A stretch of DNA of 64,000 nucleotides from Armatimonadota bacterium (lineage in GTDB: Bacteria; Armatimonadota; Fimbriimonadia; Fimbriimonadales; Fimbriimonadaceae). The position numbers and the translations under genes were made by a program. Below the pieces are notes generated by a model. The model saw only the letters and a program-made list of their open reading frames with translations. It was not told the origin of the DNA and ran no database searches. Position 1 is the stretch's first letter. Each line of letters opens with the position of its first letter. The stretch covers positions 434,001-498,000 of the forward strand of contig JAFDWS010000002.1 in assembly GCA_018268375.1 (NCBI GenBank), written 5' to 3'. Shown here in pieces: positions 49,597-57,868 of the stretch.

Positions 49597-51281
49597 AGCT
49601 TAGTCCAACCTGGAGGAAAACCCATCAAGATTTCTTGCCAGTCAGGATTGGCCATGGCGCGTGTGCCTCGGTCAGTTTTTTGAGTGCGGTCTATCGCCGG
49701 ACCCTGTTTGATTGTCCGTTCCGGACAACCTAGATTGTCCGCCACTTCACCATCAGATGGCACTGACCACAAATGACCCAACCCCATTTTGTGAGGGTCA
49801 TGAGCCTCGCCCCACTCACCTGGCCACATTTTTACTTGAGTACTCAGCGCAGTCTGCACGACACGACCTGACTCACGCCTGTACAATTTTTCACCCGGCT
49901 TGGGTTCTTGGCCAAAGCGGTTGACCAAGTGCTCGGGTAATTCACCGGCCGTGGTATTGGCCGCAGGCGTCGCCCAGAGCGCCACTTCCCAGTTGTGGCA
50001 CATTTCTACTTGCTGATTCAGTGTTACGGACTGTTTGGCGACAGTGCCGTCTTTATTGCGCCGATAAATCGTGACACCCAATTTACTTGGAGGTCGGCCT
50101 TCTTTGTCAATCAACTGCTCAGGCTTGACGCCACATTCGCCAGTTGGCGTGCGCCACAAGGCACCGTCCATGTCACACCACAAGACGGCGCCCAAGGAGT
50201 CGTCACCACGCTGGGGTGGGAACTGCCCCAGCAAGGTGTCCGTAGGCCGGACTGAGGGCTCGAAAGCGACACAAGACTGCTTGCCGGTCAAACGACCGTG
50301 TTTGCGCCACTTGGTCACTAGTGGCACCGTAGAAGCACCAATATAGGGTTTTGCGCCTAAGTACCATGTCTGGTTGACCCGATGCGCAAACTGCTTGCCA
50401 GGCGCTCGCGCCAATGTGTCCCGGACAAGCGCGAAACACGACTCGAGTGTCAAAAGTTTGCTTTCAAACATGCGCGACATCGCACATGCTTCAAGCCATT
50501 CGTCAGCAGTGTCACTGAAATCAAGGTACGAACTGTCTCCGCGGCACAAAAGGGCCACGACCATAGGGAACACCTGGTGGGGGGACACTGCATTGCCTAT
50601 GGCCTTAATCCTGGACGAACGGTCTTTGTCTGGGTCTGAAAAGACCACACGAGCTGGTTCAAAAGCCCGCTGGAAACAACCAGCCAAGGCAGGCCAGCGA
50701 GAATAGGTCAACCAACCTACGATTTGTTCCGACACAATTTTGCGGTCTGGCATCCAGACTGGTTCATCTGGCTTAATGCCAAAAGAGAACACACGATATC
50801 TTTCATGCATGCAACCAGTGTGACTTGCAGCATAGCAACTCCAACCCACGGCATATCCCATGTCTGCCAAGTCACACAACACGTCACCGAGAACTTCACC
50901 ATTGGCGCTGCTCAACAGACCGTCTACGTTTTCAGCCAGGATGTATGCTGGCTCGACTTCTTTCAATACGCGTGCCATCTCAGGCCACAGATGACGCTCG
51001 TCGCTCTTTGCCTTGCGCAATCCAGATATGCTGTGAGGTTGACACGGAAAGCCTCCCGTGACCATTTGTATTTGGTTGATGTCAATGTCCTTGTCGGCCA
51101 GCTCTGTGACCGATAAGTCTTTGACATCGCCGAAAACGGGCACACCGGGCCAACGTGCGCTCAGTACCTTTTGACAATACGGTTCCCAGTCACAAAAGGC
51201 GACCGAGCGGACTCCGAGCTGTTCCAGGGCCAAATCAATACCGCCTATGCCAGCGAACAACGACAAGGAACGCATACTCAT
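49578..51281 (-). CDS. C5-cytosine DNA methyltransferase with extra C-terminal region, 567 aa
   Basis: Motif I LFAGIGGIDLALE, motif IV GGFPCQP, motif VI ILAENVDGLL and motif X GNAVSPHQVFP at ~residue 232. Roughly 300 more residues follow, ending with NPDWQEILMGFPPGWTKL, a block usually placed before GNxVxP in phage enzymes, so the domain order appears changed. Overlaps the second methyltransferase by ATGA. Confidence 0.85.
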   Translation of the reverse strand: MSMRSLSLFAGIGGIDLALEQLGVRSVAFCDWEPYCQKVLSARWPGVPVFGDVKDLSVTELADKDIDINQIQMVTGGFPCQPHSISGLRKAKSDERHLWPEMARVLKEVEPAYILAENVDGLLSSANGEVLGDVLCDLADMGYAVGWSCYAASHTGCMHERYRVFSFGIKPDEPVWMPDRKIVSEQIVGWLTYSRWPALAGCFQRAFEPARVVFSDPDKDRSSRIKAIGNAVSPHQVFPMVVALLCRGDSSYLDFSDTADEWLEACAMSRMFESKLLTLESCFALVRDTLARAPGKQFAHRVNQTWYLGAKPYIGASTVPLVTKWRKHGRLTGKQSCVAFEPSVRPTDTLLGQFPPQRGDDSLGAVLWCDMDGALWRTPTGECGVKPEQLIDKEGRPPSKLGVTIYRRNKDGTVAKQSVTLNQQVEMCHNWEVALWATPAANTTAGELPEHLVNRFGQEPKPGEKLYRRESGRVVQTALSTQVKMWPGEWGEAHDPHKMGLGHLWSVPSDGEVADNLGCPERTIKQGPAIDRTQKTDRGTRAMANPDWQEILMGFPPGWTKLNVPER

Positions 51282-52270
51282 TTGCCGGCTGCCAGACGAA
51301 CGGCCAAGGCTTCACCAATCACTTTGCCCATGAGCACAGGCACTGCGTTGCCGACCATGAGATATCCAGAATCTACATTGTCGTACTCGAACAAAAAGTC
51401 GTCCGGAAAAGTCTGGATACGGGCGCATTCGCGGACAGACAGCCTGCGATAAGGGACAGGAGTACTTTCATCGAACACAAATTTGTCTTTGCCCGCGGGT
51501 ACCATTTTATTCGCGGAAGGGTGCAGCGGAATGTGACGACCAGTAGCAGGTATCGTGTACGAAGGCTCGTCCCAAGACCGGACTCGCTGTCGACTCATAA
51601 AATGAGACGACCAACCGCCCGTTCCGTACTCATGGTTCGGAACTGCAGAACACGTCTCGATTCGGCGGCCGACCGGAGTCGCCGAAGGCAAATCACCAAT
51701 GGCGGAGGCCAGTGTGGCCCGTTCGGCAACGGGCAACGGGAACTCAAACGGAGACTCGTACATGTCAGACCGCAAACCGACCAAAAAAACCCTTTTTCGG
51801 TTCTGTGGAACTCCATAGTCCGCGCAGTCGACCAGGTCATAGGACACATGGTATCCACAGTGCTGTAGTTGGCCGACTAAGTACTGGAACGCCTCAGCTT
51901 TCTTGCCCTCAAGCATGCCGGCAACGTTCTCAGCGATAAAAAACTCAGGCCTGCGCGCTGCAATAATGTCACAGTACAAGAAGAACAACTGACCACGCGG
52001 GTCGCTTGCACCGCGCTGAGCACCGGCGGCCGACCATGACTGGCAAGGAGGAGACCCGACTATGCCCCTGGCAGCCGGAAAAGTGGAAGCGTCCAGGGTT
52101 CGGATGTCTTGTTGAGTGACCGGTGTGTCAGGAAAGTTCTTTCTGTACGTAGGCACGACACGAGCATCGTGTTCGTTAGCGTACACCGAACGAAATCCAG
52201 CCTGGTGAAGCCCCAAATCGAGTCCTCCACAACCGGAGAACAAGGATACAAACTCAATAGCGTCTTTCAT
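51278..52270 (-). CDS. C5-cytosine DNA methyltransferase, 330 aa
   Basis: Motif I VSLFSGCGGLDLGL, IV GSPPCQSWS, VI FFIAENVAGML, VIII QNRKRVFLVG, target region, IX RECARIQTFPDDF and X GNAVPVLMG. Complete and of usual length. MKDAIEF start chosen to sit after the sigma-factor stop; the frame reaches 52306. Probably protects phage DNA or alters host regulation; no linked restriction enzyme was seen. Confidence 0.9.
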   Translation of the reverse strand: MKDAIEFVSLFSGCGGLDLGLHQAGFRSVYANEHDARVVPTYRKNFPDTPVTQQDIRTLDASTFPAARGIVGSPPCQSWSAAGAQRGASDPRGQLFFLYCDIIAARRPEFFIAENVAGMLEGKKAEAFQYLVGQLQHCGYHVSYDLVDCADYGVPQNRKRVFLVGLRSDMYESPFEFPLPVAERATLASAIGDLPSATPVGRRIETCSAVPNHEYGTGGWSSHFMSRQRVRSWDEPSYTIPATGRHIPLHPSANKMVPAGKDKFVFDESTPVPYRRLSVRECARIQTFPDDFLFEYDNVDSGYLMVGNAVPVLMGKVIGEALAVRLAAGK

Positions 52271-52277
52271 TTTATTG

Positions 52278-52835
52278 TCAAACCTCGATGCCATTTTCCG
52301 CGGCAAAACTACGCAATTTTTCCAGTGCAGAACGATTCAAAAGTAACACTTTGTAAGGAGTCATTCCGGGCATTTCCAACGCTGTCTCTCGTGCGCTTCG
52401 ACCTTCGTAGTGCATCTTGATGCAGACCTCTTTTTCGTCTTCTTCTAAACACTCGAGCAAGCGCTCAATTTCTACACTTCGCTCCACGGCACCGTAATCC
52501 ACGTCCTGGACAGCGATAGACGGGTGCAGCTGAACGACCATTGGAGTACCGTCAGGTTTTTTTCGCGCCGTAAGGCAACCTGGGTATTTGCGGGTGTACC
52601 GTGACACGGCGAAACGCGCAGAGTTATAGGCGTGTGTAATAAATTTGGCACCACGCGAAGCATCGTATGTGCGAATGGCGGTCAGAATCCCGAGCCTAGC
52701 CTGTTGGACCAGTTCGTCGAGTTCGTAATGCGCCCCTATCTTTGCGTGATAGTTGCGCGCAATACGATGCGCCAAAGCATCGTATTGCTGCAACAACGAT
52801 GCTTCAGTGTCTTGTGTCGTAGGTGTCTGTGGCAC
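52278..52835 (-). CDS. Small sigma-70 family factor, 185 aa
   Basis: Region 2-like YELDELVQQARLGILTAIRT and THAYNSARFAVSRYTRKYP, then region 4-like LECLEEDEKEVCIKMHYEG...ALEMPGMTPYKVLLL. No region 1 and no clear region 3. Likely directs RNA polymerase to phage promoters, perhaps the TANAAT boxes seen throughout. Same operon as the methyltransferases. Confidence 0.8.
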   Translation of the reverse strand: MPQTPTTQDTEASLLQQYDALAHRIARNYHAKIGAHYELDELVQQARLGILTAIRTYDASRGAKFITHAYNSARFAVSRYTRKYPGCLTARKKPDGTPMVVQLHPSIAVQDVDYGAVERSVEIERLLECLEEDEKEVCIKMHYEGRSARETALEMPGMTPYKVLLLNRSALEKLRSFAAENGIEV

Positions 52836-52853
52836 TAAAAAGGTTATCGCGCT

Positions 52854-53318
52854 TTACACCTGTCGCGTAACCAGAATATGTGTATCTTTGAGTTCTTTTT
52901 CTACCAACCGGTACACTTTTTCAGCCTCGGCAGCATGTCCTCCGCGACCGACCAAGGGACAGTTCATCACAGCTGGTGCAAGTCCTAAGACTTCGACCAG
53001 GCGGCGAAGAGACCGTGTGCAAAGCTCAAAATCACCGTCTTGTTTATAGTGCCGCTTGACTTGGAGCGCATGTATGTTGGATGGGTTCCAATCAGGGTCA
53101 CAGACGGACGCCACCAAATAGTCTTGTCTCTTAAACGGCTTTATCTCGACTCCCAATAACAAATCCGAGCCCAAGAACTCGTCACGCACCCGCAACGCCG
53201 CACCGGCGCCCATAACAAGACCGCGATTGTTTACGACAGCGTTGGCCGAGAACACCAAGTGCGCGACGCCCTTGTCGCGCGCCAACTGCACGAAATCAAC
53301 ATTGTCGACCCATTCCAT
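52854..53318 (-). CDS. Macro-domain-like protein, 154 aa
   Basis: FSANAVVNNRGLVMGAGAAL (ligand loop) and NCPLVGRGGHAAEAEKVY match macro domains that bind or hydrolyse ADP-ribose. Phage macro proteins can counter ADP-ribosylation or NAD-based host defence; that role is inferred. Confidence 0.75.
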   Translation of the reverse strand: MEWVDNVDFVQLARDKGVAHLVFSANAVVNNRGLVMGAGAALRVRDEFLGSDLLLGVEIKPFKRQDYLVASVCDPDWNPSNIHALQVKRHYKQDGDFELCTRSLRRLVEVLGLAPAVMNCPLVGRGGHAAEAEKVYRLVEKELKDTHILVTRQV

Positions 53319-53319
53319 G

Positions 53320-53793
53320 TCAAAAAGCGTCTTTAGAGCGGTCGCAAAAGGCTTCCAATTCGTACAGGTCGTCAGGGTACACGAACAAACTGGTCACTCC
53401 CCACATAGGCCCGAAAACATTGGAAGACTCGTGATTGTTGACGGGGACGGAGTTCCAGTCGTTGTAACTACGTTTCGATGTAACCATTCCTGGTGCATGC
53501 GACAAAGCGAACATCACTCCGTCATGGTCGACGAACTCACTCGTGCGCCACAAATCAACGTCAAAGGCAATCGGCCCCTGCGGTCGTTTACGTGCCACTA
53601 AATAGTAATCGTCCTCAAAACAAGTGAAGACCGGAATGGTTGGGTCATTCTCCAACTGAGCGGCAAAATTAGCGAAAAGCACGTAGACAGTGTGCTGTTC
53701 CAGTTCGGCGTCAAACATTGGAGGCATTCTGATTCTTTCCTCGCGGACTAGGCGTTTCCATGCCGGGGGCGGATACATATACGTCTTCTTCAA
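53320..53793 (-). CDS. Hypothetical protein, 157 aa
   Basis: Start uncertain: ATG 53793 gives a protein-like N-terminus (YPPPAWKRLVREERIRMPP) but overlaps the upstream gene by 83 bases; ATG 53718 has CAGAAT 7 bases upstream. Stop is 1 base from the macro gene start. Unknown function. Confidence 0.6.
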   Translation of the reverse strand: MKKTYMYPPPAWKRLVREERIRMPPMFDAELEQHTVYVLFANFAAQLENDPTIPVFTCFEDDYYLVARKRPQGPIAFDVDLWRTSEFVDHDGVMFALSHAPGMVTSKRSYNDWNSVPVNNHESSNVFGPMWGVTSLFVYPDDLYELEAFCDRSKDAF

Positions 53794-54004
53794 GCACGAC
53801 CCTGTCCAAACTCAATGGCAAAACCTTTCTTCGAACCGAAGGGTTGCAAGGACTTGACAAATAATGCGAACGAAATGGGCACCCAATGGCCTCCAGCACC
53901 AATTCGATGCTCAGTTGCTCAGACTGCTCGACCAATTCACCATTGACGTACACACCCTGGATGTCGGGGGTGCACACTAAAACCACCTCGCGGACCCTGT
54001 CCAT
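53711..54004 (-). CDS. Hypothetical protein, 97 aa
   Basis: VYVNGELVEQSEQLSIELVLEA is a pattern common in small phage proteins (x-DGKLV-x). The last ~28 codons lie in the overlap and look less protein-like, so a frameshift or late stop is possible. Confidence 0.55.
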   Translation of the reverse strand: MDRVREVVLVCTPDIQGVYVNGELVEQSEQLSIELVLEAIGCPFRSHYLSSPCNPSVRRKVLPLSLDRVVLEEDVYVSAPGMETPSPRGKNQNASNV

Positions 54005-54076
54005 GTTTTTATTATCGCGCTACAGGGCAGGACTGTGTGAGGGGCCTAAAAGAAGTACACAAGTAGAGGCAAGCCC

Positions 54077-54895
54077 ATGTCATGTCACGCCGCGCTGCTG
54101 TTTTTATTGGGACTGCTCAATTTGGGCACAAAGCCCGTTTCAGACAAGCTGTACTTCCTCAACACGCCCGAAACTGTCCGCGCGAGCGGACTGCTCGCAG
54201 AAGGGCGCGTGCCAGCCGGCACGAACGCGCGGTTCTTCTTTCATTTTGTCAACGCGACGCACAAGACGCAACAATTTGACCTTGAAGGGCCTAACAAAAA
54301 CGGGTTTGACCGGTACGGAATGTCTGTAGACACTTCACCGAGCAACGCAGGAGCAAGCGCAATGTACGCGTTTTTAATGAACCCTGCGCCAGACCGTCGG
54401 CAAGTATTGTCTGTCACAGTCCCGGCATGGCACACCGTAAGTGGGATTGCTGAAACTGTCACGGCCGACACAGGGACTTATAGGTGTTCCATGGGAAACG
54501 GAGACCTAGTCCGCGGAGCCAATGTGCTTGTGTCTGAAACCTTGTGCAACACAGTCGAAATGGAACTCACATCGGGACTGCACAAGTTCCGCTATGGAGG
54601 TGCGGTCATTGGAGGACAAAAAGGCGAGTATGGCATCGGACAAATGTACCGCTTCCGGAACACGACAAAAAAAGCCCTCCGAGTGGTTGTCAGCGTGAGT
54701 CCTCGCGGTGGGAACGGTTGTGTCGTCTATCGTTTGAACAACACGGTCAAAAGAACAGGCCGACTCCTCGCCAAGTCTGTGTGCAGACTGGCTGGAATCG
54801 ACCTGTGGCCCGGACAGTACGCCGAGTTCTTTACGATGCCTGCTGGAGGCATGAGTTATCCGGTGGAACTGACGTGCGAGGTCCGAGCAATCTAA
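54077..54895 (+). CDS. Secreted beta-rich protein, 272 aa
   Basis: Short signal peptide (LLFLLGLLNLG). Beta-rich body with FFFHFVNATHKTQQF and MYRFRNTTKKALRVVVSV, suggesting one or more Ig-like or lipocalin-like sheets; Cys present in the second half. Probably exported; role unknown. Its end overlaps the convergent Pth2-like gene by 65 bases. Confidence 0.65.
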   Translation: MSCHAALLFLLGLLNLGTKPVSDKLYFLNTPETVRASGLLAEGRVPAGTNARFFFHFVNATHKTQQFDLEGPNKNGFDRYGMSVDTSPSNAGASAMYAFLMNPAPDRRQVLSVTVPAWHTVSGIAETVTADTGTYRCSMGNGDLVRGANVLVSETLCNTVEMELTSGLHKFRYGGAVIGGQKGEYGIGQMYRFRNTTKKALRVVVSVSPRGGNGCVVYRLNNTVKRTGRLLAKSVCRLAGIDLWPGQYAEFFTMPAGGMSYPVELTCEVRAI

Positions 54896-55184
54896 AGCCA
54901 CGGAACACGTTGCGCACAGTGCCACGGACAGGTTCCGTACATGCCGCAGTGTGGCCCAAATCGTCGTCAGGCTCGTAGAACATCACAGACTGAATTCCGT
55001 TTTTGGCCGCTTTGGCGCAAAACTTTTCCAGGCCGGCCTCGCCGTCGACCTCCACCACGACCATGTGACAGTTGTCTGGGCAGCCAAACTTAGCACCAGA
55101 CTCCTGTGCCGCGTGACTCGCCTGCACGACTCTGCGAGCGCAATCCAGGTCTGAGCGGACGGCCAAGTACACATAAGGCGTCAT
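54831..55184 (-). CDS. Pth2-like protein, 117 aa
   Basis: VYLAVRSDLDCARRVVQASHAAQES, HMVVVEVDGEAGLEKF and MFYEPDDDLGHTAACTEP follow the Pth2 fold order (strand, K/R-A-Q-xHA helix, VV strand, FxEPD, TA). Second copy of this fold in the window; the catalytic Lys is not obvious. Starts at MTPYVYL; overlaps the upstream gene by 4 bases. Confidence 0.6.
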   Translation of the reverse strand: MTPYVYLAVRSDLDCARRVVQASHAAQESGAKFGCPDNCHMVVVEVDGEAGLEKFCAKAAKNGIQSVMFYEPDDDLGHTAACTEPVRGTVRNVFRGFRLLGPRTSVPPDNSCLQQAS

Positions 55185-55645
55185 TTGACCCCCTTGTACT
55201 TTTTGCACAAGCGAGCGTACTCTGCTTTGTCGTGTTCTTCGCGCGCTATGGCGGCAGCCTTGCATTTCTCCTTGGTCAAGCGGGCTTTCTCAACAGCCTC
55301 TTCATCGGCTTTTCTTTGTTTCTCTTGACGCACTTCTTCAATACCATTGACATCCCACAACAAACGTGTCGGCATCAAGTATTTGCGCTCACCATAATCG
55401 TGCCTCCAAGTGTCAATGAACATGACTTCCAGTTCGTCGCGCGACCAGCTGGTCACATAATAAAAGCAACCTTTCCAATCCATGACCTTTCCGTACTCTT
55501 CAGACACGCGTTCGATGTGTTGAACAAGCTTTTCGTTGGCGAAGCACAAGTACTGCACCAACTCGGGCGTCCAAACAAACTCAGTGTCGTTGCGCTCGTC
55601 ATAATCTTCGGACGACCAACCTGCGGGCAAAAAATTCACGCGCAC
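55181..55645 (-). CDS. Hypothetical protein, 154 aa
   Basis: The first half is Trp/Tyr-rich (CFYYVTSWSRDELEVMFID). The second half is a long charged helix (EEVRQEKQRKADEEAVEKAR) likely to be a coiled coil. Overlaps both neighbours; same operon. Confidence 0.65.
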   Translation of the reverse strand: MRVNFLPAGWSSEDYDERNDTEFVWTPELVQYLCFANEKLVQHIERVSEEYGKVMDWKGCFYYVTSWSRDELEVMFIDTWRHDYGERKYLMPTRLLWDVNGIEEVRQEKQRKADEEAVEKARLTKEKCKAAAIAREEHDKAEYARLCKKYKGVK

Positions 55646-56067
55646 GCCTCCTCGGTAGGCAAATACTTGTAACCGGGGGCACTGTCCTCTAAGTGGACTG
55701 CCAAAAAGGCCTTGACGGCGTCAGTGTCCAACAAGTCGGCGAACGGTGCCAGCACTGCGTCACTGACGTGCCTTGAGCGAGTCTGCCAGTTATAACGCAG
55801 CAGACCGCTGCGAGCTCCAAGGTAGCCGTCGTGAGGAGTAAAACCGTTGGCGAGCTTACTTTCTTTGGTGATGGGCGAGAAAGCCTTCGACAGGCTCTTG
55901 CCGCGCAAAACGAGATAGAGCAAGTGGTGGCTGGACGTCAGAGACTTGCACGACTCTTTGTCGTTGACCAAGTTGGCCCAGCGGCGCACCAGCTGCGCGT
56001 AACCGTCAGAGTCGATGAAAAACTTCGAAGTCTGAGCCTTGCTCAGAGTAGTTGTGATTGTAGACAT
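55636..56067 (-). CDS. Hypothetical protein, 143 aa
   Basis: AAGG lies 5 bases before ATG and is caught in a long hairpin of the leader (56073-56136). Starts MSTITTTLSKAQTSKFF. No family recognised. First gene of the minus-strand operon 54831-56067. Confidence 0.65.
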   Translation of the reverse strand: MSTITTTLSKAQTSKFFIDSDGYAQLVRRWANLVNDKESCKSLTSSHHLLYLVLRGKSLSKAFSPITKESKLANGFTPHDGYLGARSGLLRYNWQTRSRHVSDAVLAPFADLLDTDAVKAFLAVHLEDSAPGYKYLPTEEACA

Positions 56068-56072
56068 TTTTT

Positions 56073-56136
56073 CCTTGTTGAAACGGTTGGGCGCCCGAAG
56101 GGCGCAGAACGACGAAATGACGCTTCGTCAACAAGG
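56073..56136 (-). promoter_or_regulatory. Leader RNA three-way junction sequestering the ribosome site
   Basis: CCTTGTTGA and TCAACAAGG (9 bp) close a structure holding a GCGCCC-TTCG-GGGCGC hairpin and a GACGAA/TTCGTC hairpin. One strand of the closing helix contains the ribosome binding site of the 56067 gene, so folding should block translation. Confidence 0.5.
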
Positions 56137-56162
56137 AGGAGGACGGGGGCGGAGAACCTACA

Positions 56163-56200
56163 ACATGGAGGTGGCTCCATTAAAACCGTGGTTTTTAATC
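56163..56200. terminator. Possible bidirectional terminator
   Basis: ATGGAG-GTGG-CTCCAT (56165-56180) followed by ATTAAAACC-GT-GGTTTTTAAT (56180-56200), two adjacent hairpins with A/T-rich flanks between divergent genes. Confidence 0.35.
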
Positions 56201-56220
56201 AGCCACTGTACAAGCTGAAT

Positions 56221-56769
56221 ATGCCATGTTGCAAAAACTGTCAAGCCACATTTCCTACCAGTGTCACAGTCGATGGTCGCAAACGGTCTATACACCGCCG
56301 ACATTACTGCTTGCAATGCGTACCACTTGATGCACAGCATGACTACGGGTGGAGTCGACCGTCTGGATACAGGCGCGCAAGGCCCGCATATGACCCCACA
56401 CAACACAAGACATGCACCAGATGTGGTCAAAACAAGTGCATGACTGAATTCTATAAGTACAAAAAACTGAACAAAACTACTTCGTACTGCAAACTGTGCA
56501 ATCTCAAGGACATTCACGCACGCAGTTTGGCCATCAAGGAGGCGTGTGTCGCCTATTTGGGAGGCAAATGTGTAGACTGTGGGTATTGTGGACACAGTTG
56601 TGCGTACGACTTCCATCATCGAGACCCCGCACAAAAAGACTTCGCCATTTCAAAACACAAGAGTAAAAAACTCACCAAGCAAGTTTGCGAGGAACTAGAC
56701 AAGTGTGACTTGTTGTGCGCAATATGCCATCGTTTACGCCACTTCAAACAGGAGTACGTGGATGAATAG
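56221..56769 (+). CDS. HNH-type endonuclease, 182 aa
   Basis: ATG with TACAAG 6 bases upstream. N-terminal CKNCQATF and YCLQC, middle CTRCGQNK and CKLCN, then CVDCGYCG, YDFHHRDPAQKDFAI and CDLLCAICHRLRHF. Ends 3 bases before the minus-strand tRNA-Lys(TTT), so it too borders a tRNA. Confidence 0.8.
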   Translation: MPCCKNCQATFPTSVTVDGRKRSIHRRHYCLQCVPLDAQHDYGWSRPSGYRRARPAYDPTQHKTCTRCGQNKCMTEFYKYKKLNKTTSYCKLCNLKDIHARSLAIKEACVAYLGGKCVDCGYCGHSCAYDFHHRDPAQKDFAISKHKSKKLTKQVCEELDKCDLLCAICHRLRHFKQEYVDE

Positions 56770-56771
56770 AA

Positions 56772-56843
56772 TGGACCGCCAGGGTACCGCCCCCTGTTCC
56801 CGAGGTTAAAAGCCAAGTGCATCACTGTTAATGCTTGCGGTCC
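56772..56843 (-). tRNA. tRNA-Lys(TTT), atypical
   Basis: Read on the minus strand: acceptor GGACCGC/GCGGTCC, D-stem GCAT/ATGC, anticodon loop CTTTTAA (stem with two mismatches), T-stem CAGGG/CCCTG with loop GGCGGTA, discriminator A. The TTC T-loop and GG D-loop signatures are both absent. Confidence 0.55.
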
Positions 56844-56876
56844 ATATGATGAATTGCTTGCGCATTCAAATTTGAA

Positions 56877-56947
56877 TGGACTGCCAGGGTACCGGCCCCT
56901 GTTCCCCAGATTAAGAGTCTGGTGCATCACTTTAATGCTTGCAGTCC
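56877..56947 (-). tRNA. tRNA-Lys(CTT), atypical
   Basis: Minus strand: acceptor GGACTGC/GCAGTCC, D-stem GCAT/ATGC, perfect anticodon arm CCAGA-CTCTTAA-TCTGG, variable GGAA, T-stem CAGGG/CCCTG with loop GCCGGTA, discriminator A. Tandem relative of the TTT gene with the same missing loop signatures. Confidence 0.65.
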
Positions 56948-57047
56948 GTGAATCACAGCCTGCGCGGGCTAAAGTGGGAAAAGACGAATCGACTCTATGA
57001 AGCGCGCAGGACTGTATGGTCTTCCTGCCGCTTGAAGGCTGGAAAAC

Positions 57048-57086
57048 CTAGTAGTTGCGTTTATTGCGCTTGAGTCGGATAGACAT
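57048..57086 (-). CDS. Possible basic leader peptide, 12 aa
   Basis: MSIRLKRNKRNY followed by TAG, between a TATAAT promoter and the Lys tRNAs. Five of 12 residues are Lys/Arg, so ribosome progress could sense charged Lys/Arg tRNA. Speculative; the region 56948-57047 otherwise shows only a CCTGCGC/GCGCAGG stem (56959-57010). Confidence 0.3.
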   Translation of the reverse strand: MSIRLKRNKRNY

Positions 57087-57122
57087 GGTCGTCTTCTTTG
57101 TCGGTTGTTCGCCGACAGAGCT

Positions 57123-57128
57123 ATTATA
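57123..57128 (-). promoter_or_regulatory. -10 box (TATAAT) upstream of leader peptide and Lys tRNAs
   Basis: Minus-strand TATAAT. A GTCGG/CCGAC hairpin (57100-57116) would lie at the start of the transcript. Points toward the leader peptide and the two tRNA-Lys genes. Confidence 0.5.
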
Positions 57129-57217
57129 CTTATTCTGCGGCGAAAATGTTCCCACCTGCGAAAAAAAGTCTGAAAATTCTCGTTTTGAGTTCAAAAAATC
57201 TTTGACACGCCATAGGA

Positions 57218-57532
57218 CTATCCAGCACCACCGACCGAGTTGAGCACTTCGAACTGTTTGGCGCGAAGCAACATCAGCACTGTTTGCAGGTGTTCGATGG
57301 GAACTTGTCGGCCTATGCGCACAATCTCGCCAAGCACTTCTTCGCGCAGCTTTCCAGCGAACAAGCCCACATACCAATCAAGACTCACCCAGCCAATGTG
57401 TCGGCTACATGGCAAGCACGGCACACCGGCGGACTTTGCGCCAGGACAGTACGGACACTCAATTTGCTCTTCGCCTTCGAGCACTCTTCGCCGGCCGTTG
57501 GCCAGGTGTTCCTCAGTGACGCGGTCATACAC
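57218..57532 (-). CDS. Cys-rich protein, 104 aa
   Basis: IECPYCPGAKSAGVPCLPCSRHIGW is a DnaJ-like CxxC zinc cluster; the tail PIEHLQTVLMLLRAKQFE is helical. Paralogue of the upstream 57525 gene (overlap 8 bases). Confidence 0.7.
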   Translation of the reverse strand: MYDRVTEEHLANGRRRVLEGEEQIECPYCPGAKSAGVPCLPCSRHIGWVSLDWYVGLFAGKLREEVLGEIVRIGRQVPIEHLQTVLMLLRAKQFEVLNSVGGAG

Positions 57533-57839
57533 TCTTTCTAACCACCTCTTTGGCCCGGAGCAACATCACGGCCGATTCGAGCTGCGCCAACGTCGAGCGA
57601 TACGCTAGGCTCCTGAACTCGTCCACTAAAGCGCTGCGTTGCTTATTAAGTTCCTGCTGCGCAAGTCCATCACGATAGTCTTCCAGCTTCATCCAGCCCG
57701 TCGGTCTACAACGGCAATTTGGGTTGTGACTGTGAATTTCTCCCGTCCCATCACAATACGGACACTCGATGTAGTCAACGCCCTCGTCCTTCATCCTGGG
57801 AGCGTTGAAAAGGTGGTGTTCAGAATAGGTGTCACTCAC
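57525..57839 (-). CDS. Cys-rich protein, 104 aa (paralogue)
   Basis: IECPYCDGTGEIHSHNPNCRC then GWMKLEDYRDGL, and TLAQLESAVMLLRAKEV at the end, all matching the 57218 product. CxxCxGxG resembles the DnaJ zinc finger. Tandem duplication. Confidence 0.72.
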   Translation of the reverse strand: MSDTYSEHHLFNAPRMKDEGVDYIECPYCDGTGEIHSHNPNCRCRPTGWMKLEDYRDGLAQQELNKQRSALVDEFRSLAYRSTLAQLESAVMLLRAKEVVRKSV

Positions 57840-57868
57840 GACATTAGAGTACCTGACACAATCAGTAC

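Noticed and set aside
56772..56947. Plus-strand reading of the tandem cloverleafs as Phe(AAA) and Leu(AAG) tRNAs
   Set aside because: The minus-strand reading gives consensus anticodon loops CTTTTAA and CTCTTAA, a discriminator A and a promoter in the right direction.
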